Assembly (NCBI GenBank): GCA_031256755.1
Contig: JAIRPZ010000176.1
Span: 1 to 12,603 of the forward strand
Length of the DNA: 12,603 nt
Direction: 5' to 3'
DNA from: Planctomycetaceae bacterium
Lineage (GTDB): Bacteria > Planctomycetota > Planctomycetia > Pirellulales > Thermoguttaceae
Shown piece by piece: positions 1-5,977 of this stretch. The position numbers and the translations under genes were made by a program. Below the pieces are notes generated by a model, which made no database searches, was not told the DNA's origin, and saw only the letters and a list, made by a program, of their open reading frames with translations. Positions within the stretch are counted from its first letter, which is position 1. Each line of letters starts with the position of its first letter.

Positions 1-161
1 GCTGCTTCCTGAATCCGTAAAATTATTTCGAGAAACGGTTCAAACTGATCAAGCAGCAGAATGTTTGGACTGTCACCCGGCGTTTTTTCCGGTTCGGGGC
101 GTGGCTTGATAAAAAGAGCATCAATTCCGGCGGTCTTATCGCCGTCCAAACCGAATTAGAG

Positions 162-167
162 TATAAT
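162..167 (+). promoter_or_regulatory. Possible -10 element for purQ
   Basis: A perfect TATAAT lies 67 bp before the purQ start. No good -35 is seen 16 to 18 bp upstream. The same bases read TATACT on the minus strand (165 down to 160), so this could instead, or also, serve the doubtful leftward ORF. Confidence 0.3.
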
Positions 168-184
168 TGTTATCCTGTCATGTG

Positions 185-204
185 GGCGGACGGAACTGTC
201 CGCC
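185..204 (+). promoter_or_regulatory. Hairpin in the purQ leader
   Basis: GGCGGAC (185-191) and GTCCGCC (198-204) form a perfect 7-bp GC-rich stem with a 6-nt loop. It sits between the candidate -10 at 162 and the purQ ATG at 235. It is followed by A-rich sequence, not a T run, so it is not an intrinsic terminator on the plus strand. It could be a leader RNA structure or a DNA dyad for a regulator. Confidence 0.35.
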
Positions 205-234
205 GAAAAATTCATCCAAAAATCCCGTCAAAAA

Positions 235-969
235 ATGTCCCGAGTTGCGATTCTGCGTGCATCTGGAACAAACTGCGATCAGGAAACCGCCCGCGCCTTC
301 CAGATTGCCGGAGCCAAACATATTGATATTCTCCATTTGAATCGTCTGCTCGAAAAACCGGAAATACTCGGAAATTTCGGCATTTTATGTCTCCCCGGCG
401 GATTCAGTTTCGGCGACGATCTCGGAGCCGGCCGAATCTTTGCCGTAAAAATCCGGCACGTTTTGTCAGACATACTGCAACAGTTTCGGGATGCCGATAA
501 ACTGATTCTCGGTATCTGCAACGGCTTTCAGGTATTGCTCAAAGCCGGATTGCTCGGCGATCCCGCCCGAATGACCTTGACATGGAACACACCGCCGCGG
601 TATACCGACCGCTGGGTTCGGCTGCACACCAATCCCTCCAAATGTGTCTTTTTGCAGGGAATTGATTCCCTGTATCTGCCGATTGCCCACGCCGAAGGAC
701 GCTTTGCGGTCTCCTCGCCGGACGATTTAGCGGCATTACAGCAAAATCAGCAGTTGCCGCTTTGTTACGAAGCCGGAGATAATCCCAACGGTTCCGAAGA
801 AAATGTCGCCGGTGTTTGCGACGCAACCGGGCATGTTTTCGGTCTGATGCCTCACCCGGAACGGTACATCGATGCCGTACAGCATCCGCACTGGACACGA
901 TTCCGCCGCGTTCCGGCAGAAGGAAGCGGCACCGCTCTGTTCCATAATGCCGTCAAATATACCGCATAA
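235..969 (+). CDS. purQ: Phosphoribosylformylglycinamidine synthase, glutaminase subunit PurQ
   Basis: PurQ is the glutamine amidotransferase subunit of FGAM synthase. It releases ammonia from glutamine, which PurL uses (with PurS) to convert FGAR to FGAM in de novo purine synthesis in the cytoplasm. The 244-residue protein begins RVAILRASGTNCD, the typical PurQ N-terminus, which fixes the ATG start. The oxyanion region LPGGFSFGDDLGAGRI spans about 53-68. The class I amidotransferase nucleophile is Cys95 in GICNGFQ, and the remaining triad is His207 and Glu209 in MPHPER. Length is within the usual range for the small-subunit form. No SD precedes the ATG. No purS or purL is next to it: metG follows after 78 bp. 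The identification is secure. Confidence 0.96.
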   Translation: MSRVAILRASGTNCDQETARAFQIAGAKHIDILHLNRLLEKPEILGNFGILCLPGGFSFGDDLGAGRIFAVKIRHVLSDILQQFRDADKLILGICNGFQVLLKAGLLGDPARMTLTWNTPPRYTDRWVRLHTNPSKCVFLQGIDSLYLPIAHAEGRFAVSSPDDLAALQQNQQLPLCYEAGDNPNGSEENVAGVCDATGHVFGLMPHPERYIDAVQHPHWTRFRRVPAEGSGTALFHNAVKYTA

Positions 970-1002
970 GCGTACAATGTGAATGTGCAGAATAAAAATA
1001 CG

Positions 1003-1032
1003 GTATAAAAACTACACAGTATAAAAACTACA
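1003..1032 (+). repeat. 14-bp direct repeat before metG
   Basis: GTATAAAAACTACA occurs at 1003-1016 and again, identically, at 1019-1032, a 16-bp period with CA between the copies. The second copy reaches the position where a -35 element for the metG promoter would lie. This could be a tandem regulator site or a small duplication. Confidence 0.7.
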
Positions 1033-1048
1033 AACTCTTTCGTTTTTA

Positions 1049-1057
1049 TGGTACAAT
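1049..1057 (+). promoter_or_regulatory. Extended -10 element directly before metG
   Basis: TG at 1049-1050, one base, then TACAAT at 1052-1057 form an extended -10. Only 8 nt separate it from the ATG at 1066, so transcription would begin at or next to that ATG, giving a leaderless or nearly leaderless mRNA. No convincing -35 is seen, which an extended -10 can tolerate. The upstream in-frame ATG at 1048 lies inside this element. Confidence 0.4.
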
Positions 1058-1065
1058 GTCCTGCC

Positions 1066-3150
1066 ATGACACGTAAAATCCTCGTTACTTCCGCCCTGCC
1101 TTATGCCAACGGACACATCCATCTCGGTCATTTGGTCGAATACATTCAAACCGACATCTGGGTTCGGTTTCAGAAATTGATAGGTAATGACTGCCTTTTT
1201 ATTTGCGCCGATGACACGCACGGCACCGCCATTATGATCCGTGCCAAAACCGAAGGGAAAAAAGAGGAAGATATTATTGCCTCCATGCACTCGGCTCATC
1301 TTGCGGATTTTACGAATTTCGATATTCAATTTGATCATTACGGCAGTACGAATTGCCCTGAAAATAAAGCCCTCTGCGGCGAAATCTGGACGGCTATCCG
1401 AAAAGCCGGTCTTGTCGAAGAAAAAGAAATTGAACAACTTTACGATACTGAAGCGAAAACGTTTTTGGCAGATCGCTTTGTCAAAGGTATCTGCCCGAAA
1501 TGCCGGAAATCCGGTCAATACGGTGATAATTGCGAGTCCTGCGGCGCACACTACGAACCGACTGAATTGATCGAGCCGGTCAGCACCCTCACCGGCACAG
1601 TGCCGGTCATTCAGAAAGCGAAACATCTTTTTGTCAACATCGATGCGGAACACGCCTTTCTCGATCAGTGGGTTCATTCCGGTGCGCTGCAATCGGAAAT
1701 TGAAAATTATCTGGCGGGGCAATTCTTGGGAGAACCGCTGCACCCTTGGGATATTTCCCGACCGGCACCCTATTTCGGATTTGAAATTCCCGATTCGCCC
1801 GGCAATTATTGGTACGTCTGGTTCGATGCCCCGACCGGCTATATGGCGGCAACATGGGAATGGTGCCGGAAACAGGCGGACGGAACTTCCCCGTTAAACA
1901 GCGACAGACAACGCTTTGACGATTGGTGGCGTAATCCGCAACCCGAAATTCACCATTTCATCGGTAAAGACATTACGTATTTTCACACCTTGTTTTGGCC
2001 CGCCATGCTGAAAGTGTCCGGTTTCACGCTGCCGAAAAAGGTTCACATCCACGGCTTTCTGACCGTCAACGGCGAAAAAATGTCCAAAAGCCGGGGAACA
2101 TTTATTTTGGCTTCAACATATTTGAAACATCTCGATCCGGCTTATCTCCGGTATTACTATGCTTCGAAACTGTCGAACAAAGTAGACGACATTGATTTAA
2201 GTTTTGAGGAATTTGAATCGAAAGTTAATGCCGATTTGGTCGGAAATGTGGTGAACCTCGCTTCCCGGACGGCAAAATTTGTTGCACAGGGACAAGGGGC
2301 TGCCGTCTGTTCGGGATTGGCGGCACACTATCCCGAAGACGGAGGACTTTTCGCACAAGCCGCCGCTGCCGGCAAGGAAATTGCGGACGCTTACGAAACC
2401 GGCGATTACAGCAAAGCCATGCGGCTGATTATGGAATGCGGCAGGCGGGCAAGCAAGTTTATCGAAGAATCCGCTCCATGGGCCGTAAAAGATAATCCGG
2501 TAAAATTGCAGAACATTTGCACCATCGGGTTGAATTTATTCCGGCAAATGGTGATTTATCTTTCGCCGGTACTGCCGAAATTGAAAATGCAGACGGAAGA
2601 ATTGCTGAACTGCAAACTTGACCATTGGAACGATGCGGCGGAACCGCTGTCGGGAACGCCGGTGAATACATACAAACACCTTATGACGCGGATCGATAAG
2701 ACCGCTGCGGAAAAAATGATGACAGACAGTAAACAAAACGAAACAGGGACAGGCGGTATGCACCTTCCGTCAACCGGCAAAGACACCGATGAATGTTTGA
2801 AAGCGGAGCCGCTGGTCGAACAAAAAATTTCGATTGATGATTTTACGAAAGTTGATCTTCGGATAGCCCGAATCATTGAGGCATCGGAAGTCAAAGAGGC
2901 GAAGAAGTTGCTGCGGCTGAAATTGTCGCTGGGCGGCGATACGGTGCTGAACGTTTTTGCCGGTATTAAAGCGGCTTATGAACCGGAAAAATTGGTCGGA
3001 CGGCTGGTAGTTTGCGTTGCCAATCTGGAACCGCGCCAAATGAAGTTCGGTTTGAGCGAAGGAATGGTCGTTGCAGCCGGTTCCGGCGGTCCCGAAGTGT
3101 TTTTACTTGCCCCGGATGACGGAGCAAAACCGGGTATGCGGCTGCATTAA
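1066..3150 (+). CDS. metG: Methionyl-tRNA synthetase MetG
   Basis: Charges tRNA-Met with methionine in the cytoplasm. The 694-residue protein starts MTRKILVTSALPYANGHIHLGH, so the class I HIGH-type motif (HLGH, 19-22) sits where it does in other MetG proteins. An in-frame ATG at 1048 would add only MVQCPA and lies within a -10 element, so 1066 is preferred. The zinc knuckle has four cysteines, C143, C146, C156 and C159 (CPKC and CESC). KMSKS is at 338-342. An alpha-helical anticodon-binding domain follows, then a variable linker (about 545-585). A C-terminal tRNA-binding domain of the Trbp111/EMAPII type starts near 587 (ISIDDFTKVDLRI) and runs to the end. Length is similar to E. coli MetG. 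It is convergent with the response regulator, with 87 bp between. Confidence 0.97.
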   Translation: MTRKILVTSALPYANGHIHLGHLVEYIQTDIWVRFQKLIGNDCLFICADDTHGTAIMIRAKTEGKKEEDIIASMHSAHLADFTNFDIQFDHYGSTNCPENKALCGEIWTAIRKAGLVEEKEIEQLYDTEAKTFLADRFVKGICPKCRKSGQYGDNCESCGAHYEPTELIEPVSTLTGTVPVIQKAKHLFVNIDAEHAFLDQWVHSGALQSEIENYLAGQFLGEPLHPWDISRPAPYFGFEIPDSPGNYWYVWFDAPTGYMAATWEWCRKQADGTSPLNSDRQRFDDWWRNPQPEIHHFIGKDITYFHTLFWPAMLKVSGFTLPKKVHIHGFLTVNGEKMSKSRGTFILASTYLKHLDPAYLRYYYASKLSNKVDDIDLSFEEFESKVNADLVGNVVNLASRTAKFVAQGQGAAVCSGLAAHYPEDGGLFAQAAAAGKEIADAYETGDYSKAMRLIMECGRRASKFIEESAPWAVKDNPVKLQNICTIGLNLFRQMVIYLSPVLPKLKMQTEELLNCKLDHWNDAAEPLSGTPVNTYKHLMTRIDKTAAEKMMTDSKQNETGTGGMHLPSTGKDTDECLKAEPLVEQKISIDDFTKVDLRIARIIEASEVKEAKKLLRLKLSLGGDTVLNVFAGIKAAYEPEKLVGRLVVCVANLEPRQMKFGLSEGMVVAAGSGGPEVFLLAPDDGAKPGMRLH

Positions 3151-3237
3151 CATTCACACAAACATTTACACCGCATTCGCTCCCCGCAAGAACAGCCATC
3201 GCAAAGGAGCAGGAGCGGCGTAATAATAGCCCTTCCG
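3151..3237. other. Convergent intergenic gap
   Basis: This 87-bp gap separates the 3' ends of metG and the response regulator. I see no convincing hairpin followed by a T run on either strand: GCTCC (3179-3183) and GGAGC (3206-3210) can pair but are not followed by T-rich sequence. Termination here may be Rho-dependent, or the transcripts may overlap. Confidence 0.5.
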
Positions 3238-3822
3238 TTATGCGGCAATGGTTTCGACTTCGAGGAGACGGCACATCCGGTCAATCAAAATGTCCGTATC
3301 AAACGGCTTTTGCAGGAAATCGTTGGCACCGGCAACCCGGAGTTCATTGATTTTATCCCGTTCCACCATCCCGCTGATGCAGATAATTTTAACGTTGTCG
3401 AGCGTGCTGTCATTGCGAACCCGCAAACAAACTTCTTTGCCGTTAATATCGGGCAGCATAACATCGAGGACGATAAGGTCGGGACGGTATTCTTTGACCA
3501 TCATACCGGCTTCAAACCCGTTGTTTGCGGATCGGGTATCGAACCGCCCGTCATCGTCAAGGACGGCGGTGATCAACTCAACCAAATTCGGATCATCATC
3601 GACGACGAGAACTCTGCGTCTTCCGCTTTCGATCGCATCGGTAGGAATTCCGTTGTCTCTCATAAAGGAAAAGAGTTGTTCGCGGGGAATTCGGCGGAAC
3701 TTACTGCCGGGAACCCGAAATCCTTTAAGTTGCCCGGAGTCAAAACACCGGATTATCGTCTGCTGGCTGACTTTGCAGATTTTCGCTGCTTCACCCGTTG
3801 TGAACACTGTCTTGATCGCCAT
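3238..3822 (-). CDS. Response regulator: N-terminal excisionase-type HTH plus C-terminal receiver domain
   Basis: A 194-residue cytoplasmic regulator. Residues about 5-55 form a small winged HTH of the MerR/excisionase (BldC-like) type: FTTGEAAKICKVSQQTIIRCFDSGQLKGFRVPGSKFRRIPREQL. Residues about 69-188 form a receiver domain with all key residues: acidic pair D75/D76 in VLVVDDDPN, phospho-acceptor D120 in LIVLD, S150 in ISG, and K172 in QKPF. It should therefore be phosphorylatable. The order HTH then receiver is the reverse of classical OmpR or NarL regulators. GAGG (3830-3833) lies 7 nt before the ATG, one of the few SD sites here. No histidine kinase is adjacent, so it is an orphan in this window. 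It has its own strong promoter near 4007-4034 and a long structured leader. Its target is unknown. Confidence 0.9.
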   Translation of the reverse strand: MAIKTVFTTGEAAKICKVSQQTIIRCFDSGQLKGFRVPGSKFRRIPREQLFSFMRDNGIPTDAIESGRRRVLVVDDDPNLVELITAVLDDDGRFDTRSANNGFEAGMMVKEYRPDLIVLDVMLPDINGKEVCLRVRNDSTLDNVKIICISGMVERDKINELRVAGANDFLQKPFDTDILIDRMCRLLEVETIAA

Positions 3823-3842
3823 AACATCGCCTCGTCTTGAAA

Positions 3843-4001
3843 TAAGGGGGAATTTTACCGAAACAGTCCTTTGGTTCCGGCAATGTGGAATTTGAACGCT
3901 TTATCTGCCAGCGGTAACCTGCCAGCGTTGTTAATATCGGCAAAGTCGGTAAAATTTATGAATAATTCTGTTATTTTTTATCTTGCCGATTTTGCCTCTT
4001 T
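3843..4001 (-). ncRNA. Candidate structured leader RNA of the response regulator gene
   Basis: A transcript from the promoter at 4007-4034 would start near 4000-4001 and run about 180 nt to the ATG at 3822. Three pairings are visible. Helix A: 3996-3986 with 3949-3939, 10 of 11 pairs (GGCAAAATCGG with CCGACTTTGCC). Helix B: ATCGGCAA (3990-3983) with TTGCCGAT (3943-3936), 8 of 8. Helix C: AATTTTACCGA (3956-3946) with TCGGTAAAATT (3861-3851), 11 of 11. A and B exclude each other, and A overlaps C at 3949-3946. Inside C lies a 6-bp stem, AACGCT (3929-3924) with AGCGTT (3900-3895). No known riboswitch core was recognised. The 3' boundary is approximate and function is inferred only from structure. 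Confidence 0.35.
3905..3927 (-). repeat. 9-bp direct repeat in the response regulator leader
   Basis: CTGCCAGCG (plus-strand reading) occurs at 3905-3913 and 3919-3927, a 14-bp period, with GTAAC between. It lies within the candidate structured leader, about 85-105 bp before the response regulator start. Confidence 0.6.
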
Positions 4002-4006
4002 CCCCG

Positions 4007-4034
4007 ATTATACCGATCCTGCGGTTTCTGTCAA
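4007..4034 (-). promoter_or_regulatory. Consensus sigma70-type promoter for the response regulator
   Basis: On the minus strand TTGACA (4034-4029), a 16-bp spacer and TATAAT (4012-4007) give two perfect consensus hexamers. The predicted start is about 4000. The -35 overlaps the TGA stop of the acyltransferase-like gene, so the promoter begins exactly where the upstream gene ends. It separates response regulator expression from the Rrf2-acyltransferase unit. Confidence 0.75.
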
Positions 4035-5398
4035 GGCGAATTTCCGTTGTTTTCCGTTAAAAGCCGATACAGCCGGCGCAGGACGGCTTCCGCATCATCT
4101 TTAATAAGAACTCCTGCGTCATAATGGATACAGATTTTCAGTTTATTCATGCAGGTGAAAGCACAAATTCCCAGTGATGTTCCGCACCGGATCGGCGGCA
4201 CAGTTTCGGCACCGGTCATTTCTAACGTATCGTCCAGTTTTATTCGTCCGTGCTGCACCGGCAATTCCGCGGTGTCAAAAAGAATGCCGAGATTGGAGAC
4301 CGTTGCGGTTGCCCAGCAGCATTCACGCCGAACCATGTTGCGGATACTGCCGAACAGCCATTTGTACACCGTTAATCCGTGTATGAAAGCCCAGCCGAGC
4401 CGGCAATGCTTGATGTGCTGCATTTCTTGATGAACGAGGCGGTAAAACCGCCCGGTCTGCTGAATATCTTTGCGTTTCCGGTCAATAAAAACCATACTGA
4501 CTTTATTGGCAGCGGGCAGAGACGCATCTTCCGGTGTTCTTAAATTGGTCGGAACGGCAATCCGAATAAACCCTTTTTCCGTAATACTTTTTGCTTCTTG
4601 CAGAGATTTAACAGCATCAAAAGTACCGCAAAGAAGCATGTCGTTGAGCGTGATTCCCTGCTGTTTGGTGTTTCGGCGGACATTTTGCGTTTGTTCTTCG
4701 GATAATTCGCAGGAAACGACTGCCGGAAAATCTTCAGCCGGTTCGTTTCCGTTTGTTTTCGGTATTTCCGCTGTCAGCGGCATAATTTTATGAGCAAAAA
4801 AAAGCCATGCCCGCCGGAATCCGCCGCACTGTTTCGGCAGATTCCTGATTGTTTCCAAAAAGGACAATCCGAATTGGTTGCGGTGCCGCAGCCGCTCTGT
4901 CTCGACCGGCTGCCGTTTCGGCGATTGATTCGGAAACGCATATTCATATAAAAGGTCTTCGATAAACCGGGACATGCCGCTGCCGTCGCATGCCGAATGA
5001 TGTGTTTCGAAAACGACCTCCGTTTTTCCTGAAAAGACCTCGGCGGAATCCGGTTTTTCGTTGCAAAGGGTGATTTTCAGTGCCGGTTCCCGGAAAAGAT
5101 CGATTCCTTTTGTGCGGGGAAGTTTGCGGCAGGCATCCCGACCGGAGCGGAGAATTTCGATTTTCCGCCTGTTCGGCTGCCAGAAAAAACGGTTTTTTGC
5201 GGTTTCGTCGACTGAACAATTCAGCAAAGGGTGTTTTTCCAATGTTTTTTGAAGAGCGTTTTCAAATGGGGTGATGCGGAGTTCTCCCTCCAGATTCAGC
5301 ACAATGAAACAACTCATCGGATAGACCGGACGGCTGTCCAACAGCATATATTCTTCAAAAGGAGTCAGCCGCAGCGGGAAAAAATTCGGAGCAAGCAT
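4031..5398 (-). CDS. Condensation/alcohol-acyltransferase-like protein
   Basis: A 455-residue member of the CoA-dependent acyltransferase superfamily (NRPS condensation domains, WS/DGAT, PapA5-type alcohol acyltransferases). These enzymes move an acyl group from a thioester to a hydroxyl or amine. The N-terminal half carries an exact HHxxxDG motif (H133, H134, D138, G139 in HHSACDG), where the second histidine is the usual base. The C-terminal half shows TLNDMLL (250-256), VPTNLR (282-287) and SNLG (368-371), which recall the NDxxL, NLR and SN-G motifs of WS/DGAT and PapA5 proteins. There is no carrier-protein or adenylation domain, so it is stand-alone and not part of an NRPS module. No signal peptide is evident. 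It starts 27 bp after the Rrf2 gene, so the two are probably co-transcribed. Substrate unknown: a lipid or alcohol acceptor is a guess from the MlaE neighbour. No SD precedes the start. Confidence 0.8.
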   Translation of the reverse strand: MLAPNFFPLRLTPFEEYMLLDSRPVYPMSCFIVLNLEGELRITPFENALQKTLEKHPLLNCSVDETAKNRFFWQPNRRKIEILRSGRDACRKLPRTKGIDLFREPALKITLCNEKPDSAEVFSGKTEVVFETHHSACDGSGMSRFIEDLLYEYAFPNQSPKRQPVETERLRHRNQFGLSFLETIRNLPKQCGGFRRAWLFFAHKIMPLTAEIPKTNGNEPAEDFPAVVSCELSEEQTQNVRRNTKQQGITLNDMLLCGTFDAVKSLQEAKSITEKGFIRIAVPTNLRTPEDASLPAANKVSMVFIDRKRKDIQQTGRFYRLVHQEMQHIKHCRLGWAFIHGLTVYKWLFGSIRNMVRRECCWATATVSNLGILFDTAELPVQHGRIKLDDTLEMTGAETVPPIRCGTSLGICAFTCMNKLKICIHYDAGVLIKDDAEAVLRRLYRLLTENNGNSP

Positions 5399-5425
5399 TG
5401 AAATTATCCAAGGAGAATATTGCGG

Positions 5426-5863
5426 TCAAATGTTGAATTCGTATTTTCCGGCATCGCCGAACCGGTCTAATACGTCTTGCAGCGTCAAATGATCGAGGTA
5501 GTCCGTGATGACTTTTTCCAGTCCCCGCCAAACTTCGACTGTCATGGCTGCCGCTTTGCTTTCGCCCGCTTTGTGTGCGGAATCCACGTCCGTGAACGGG
5601 GAAATTCCGCCTTCGGCTGTCCGCAGAATATCGCCGACCGTGTAGCGTTCGGGCTGTTTGGCAAGCGAATATCCGCCTTGCGGGCCGCGGTGGGTCAGAA
5701 TCATTTTCGGACGGTGCAAAAGCGGCACAATTTGTTCCAGATACTTTTTAGAAATCCCCTGTCTGTCGGCAATGTCTTTGAGAGAAATAATGCCTTTGCT
5801 GCGGTGTTCCGCTAAATCAAGCATCATACGCAATGCATATTTCCCTTTTGTTGATAATTTCAT
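5426..5863 (-). CDS. Rrf2-family transcriptional regulator lacking cluster cysteines
   Basis: A 145-residue Rrf2-type winged-helix repressor. MKLSTKGKYALRMMLDLA at the N-terminus, the HTH with ISKKYLEQIVPLL (about 37-50) and the wing RGPQGGYSLAK (59-69) are typical. IscR and NsrR bind an Fe-S cluster through three cysteines after the wing, but this protein contains no cysteine at all, so it cannot hold a cluster that way. In this it resembles CymR, the cysteine-metabolism regulator, whose C-terminus also ends in a similar aromatic-hydrophobic tail (here KYEFNI). CymR-like control is only a possibility. It is the first gene of a unit with the acyltransferase-like gene and has its own promoter with an overlapping dyad, consistent with autoregulation. 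Confidence 0.9.
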   Translation of the reverse strand: MKLSTKGKYALRMMLDLAEHRSKGIISLKDIADRQGISKKYLEQIVPLLHRPKMILTHRGPQGGYSLAKQPERYTVGDILRTAEGGISPFTDVDSAHKAGESKAAAMTVEVWRGLEKVITDYLDHLTLQDVLDRFGDAGKYEFNI

Positions 5864-5931
5864 ACGAATACGTCGTTTTTCCTGCCCGCATGAGAGAAGT
5901 CACTGAACTGCGGCGGTCTGTTATCCGTCCT

Positions 5932-5959
5932 ATTATAAGAAAATAGTCCGATACTGCAA
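5932..5959 (-). promoter_or_regulatory. Promoter of the Rrf2 gene
   Basis: On the minus strand TTGCAG (5959-5954), 16 bp and a perfect TATAAT (5937-5932) form a sigma70-like promoter. The predicted start is near 5925, leaving a leader of about 62 nt before the ATG at 5863. The -35 lies inside one arm of an inverted repeat. Confidence 0.6.
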
Positions 5960-5974
5960 CCCCCCGATTGCAGT
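5953..5974. promoter_or_regulatory. Inverted repeat over the Rrf2 -35: candidate operator or mlaE terminator stem
   Basis: ACTGCAA (5953-5959), 8 bp, TTGCAGT (5968-5974) is a perfect 7-bp dyad. One arm coincides with the -35 of the Rrf2 promoter, the place expected for an autoregulatory operator. It also lies 4 nt after the mlaE stop, so it could form a 7-bp RNA hairpin there, but the sequence that follows has no clean U tract. I favour the operator reading. Confidence 0.45.
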
Positions 5975-5977
5975 CCG

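Larger units (their letters stand above)
1..234. other. Upstream region with a possible partial minus-strand ORF
   Basis: No complete gene is visible here. On the minus strand a frame stays open from a TAA near 156-158 to the window edge. If it begins at the TTG at 149 it would encode LDGDKTAGIDALFIKPRPEP followed by an acidic, leucine-rich stretch ending ...LRIQEA at the edge (49 codons). The composition looks protein-like, and the plus-strand alternative is shorter and stops at 107-109. There is no ATG in the frame, no SD and no recognised family, so it may be the start of a divergent gene, a decayed 5' end, or chance. The rest of the stretch holds a TATAAT and a hairpin, listed separately. 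Confidence 0.25.

Noticed and set aside
1012..1743. 243-codon minus-strand frame opposite metG
   Set aside because: It lies over the conserved metG catalytic region and has no family features.
3852..3857. TAAAAT (minus strand) as the main promoter of the response regulator
   Set aside because: The only -35-like TTGCCG is 20 bp away. The consensus promoter at 4007-4034 is far better, though a minor second start cannot be excluded.
3248..3895. Long plus-strand frames (215 and 176 codons) opposite the response regulator
   Set aside because: They are antisense to a protein with full HTH and receiver motifs, have no recognisable domains, and look like codon-bias shadows.
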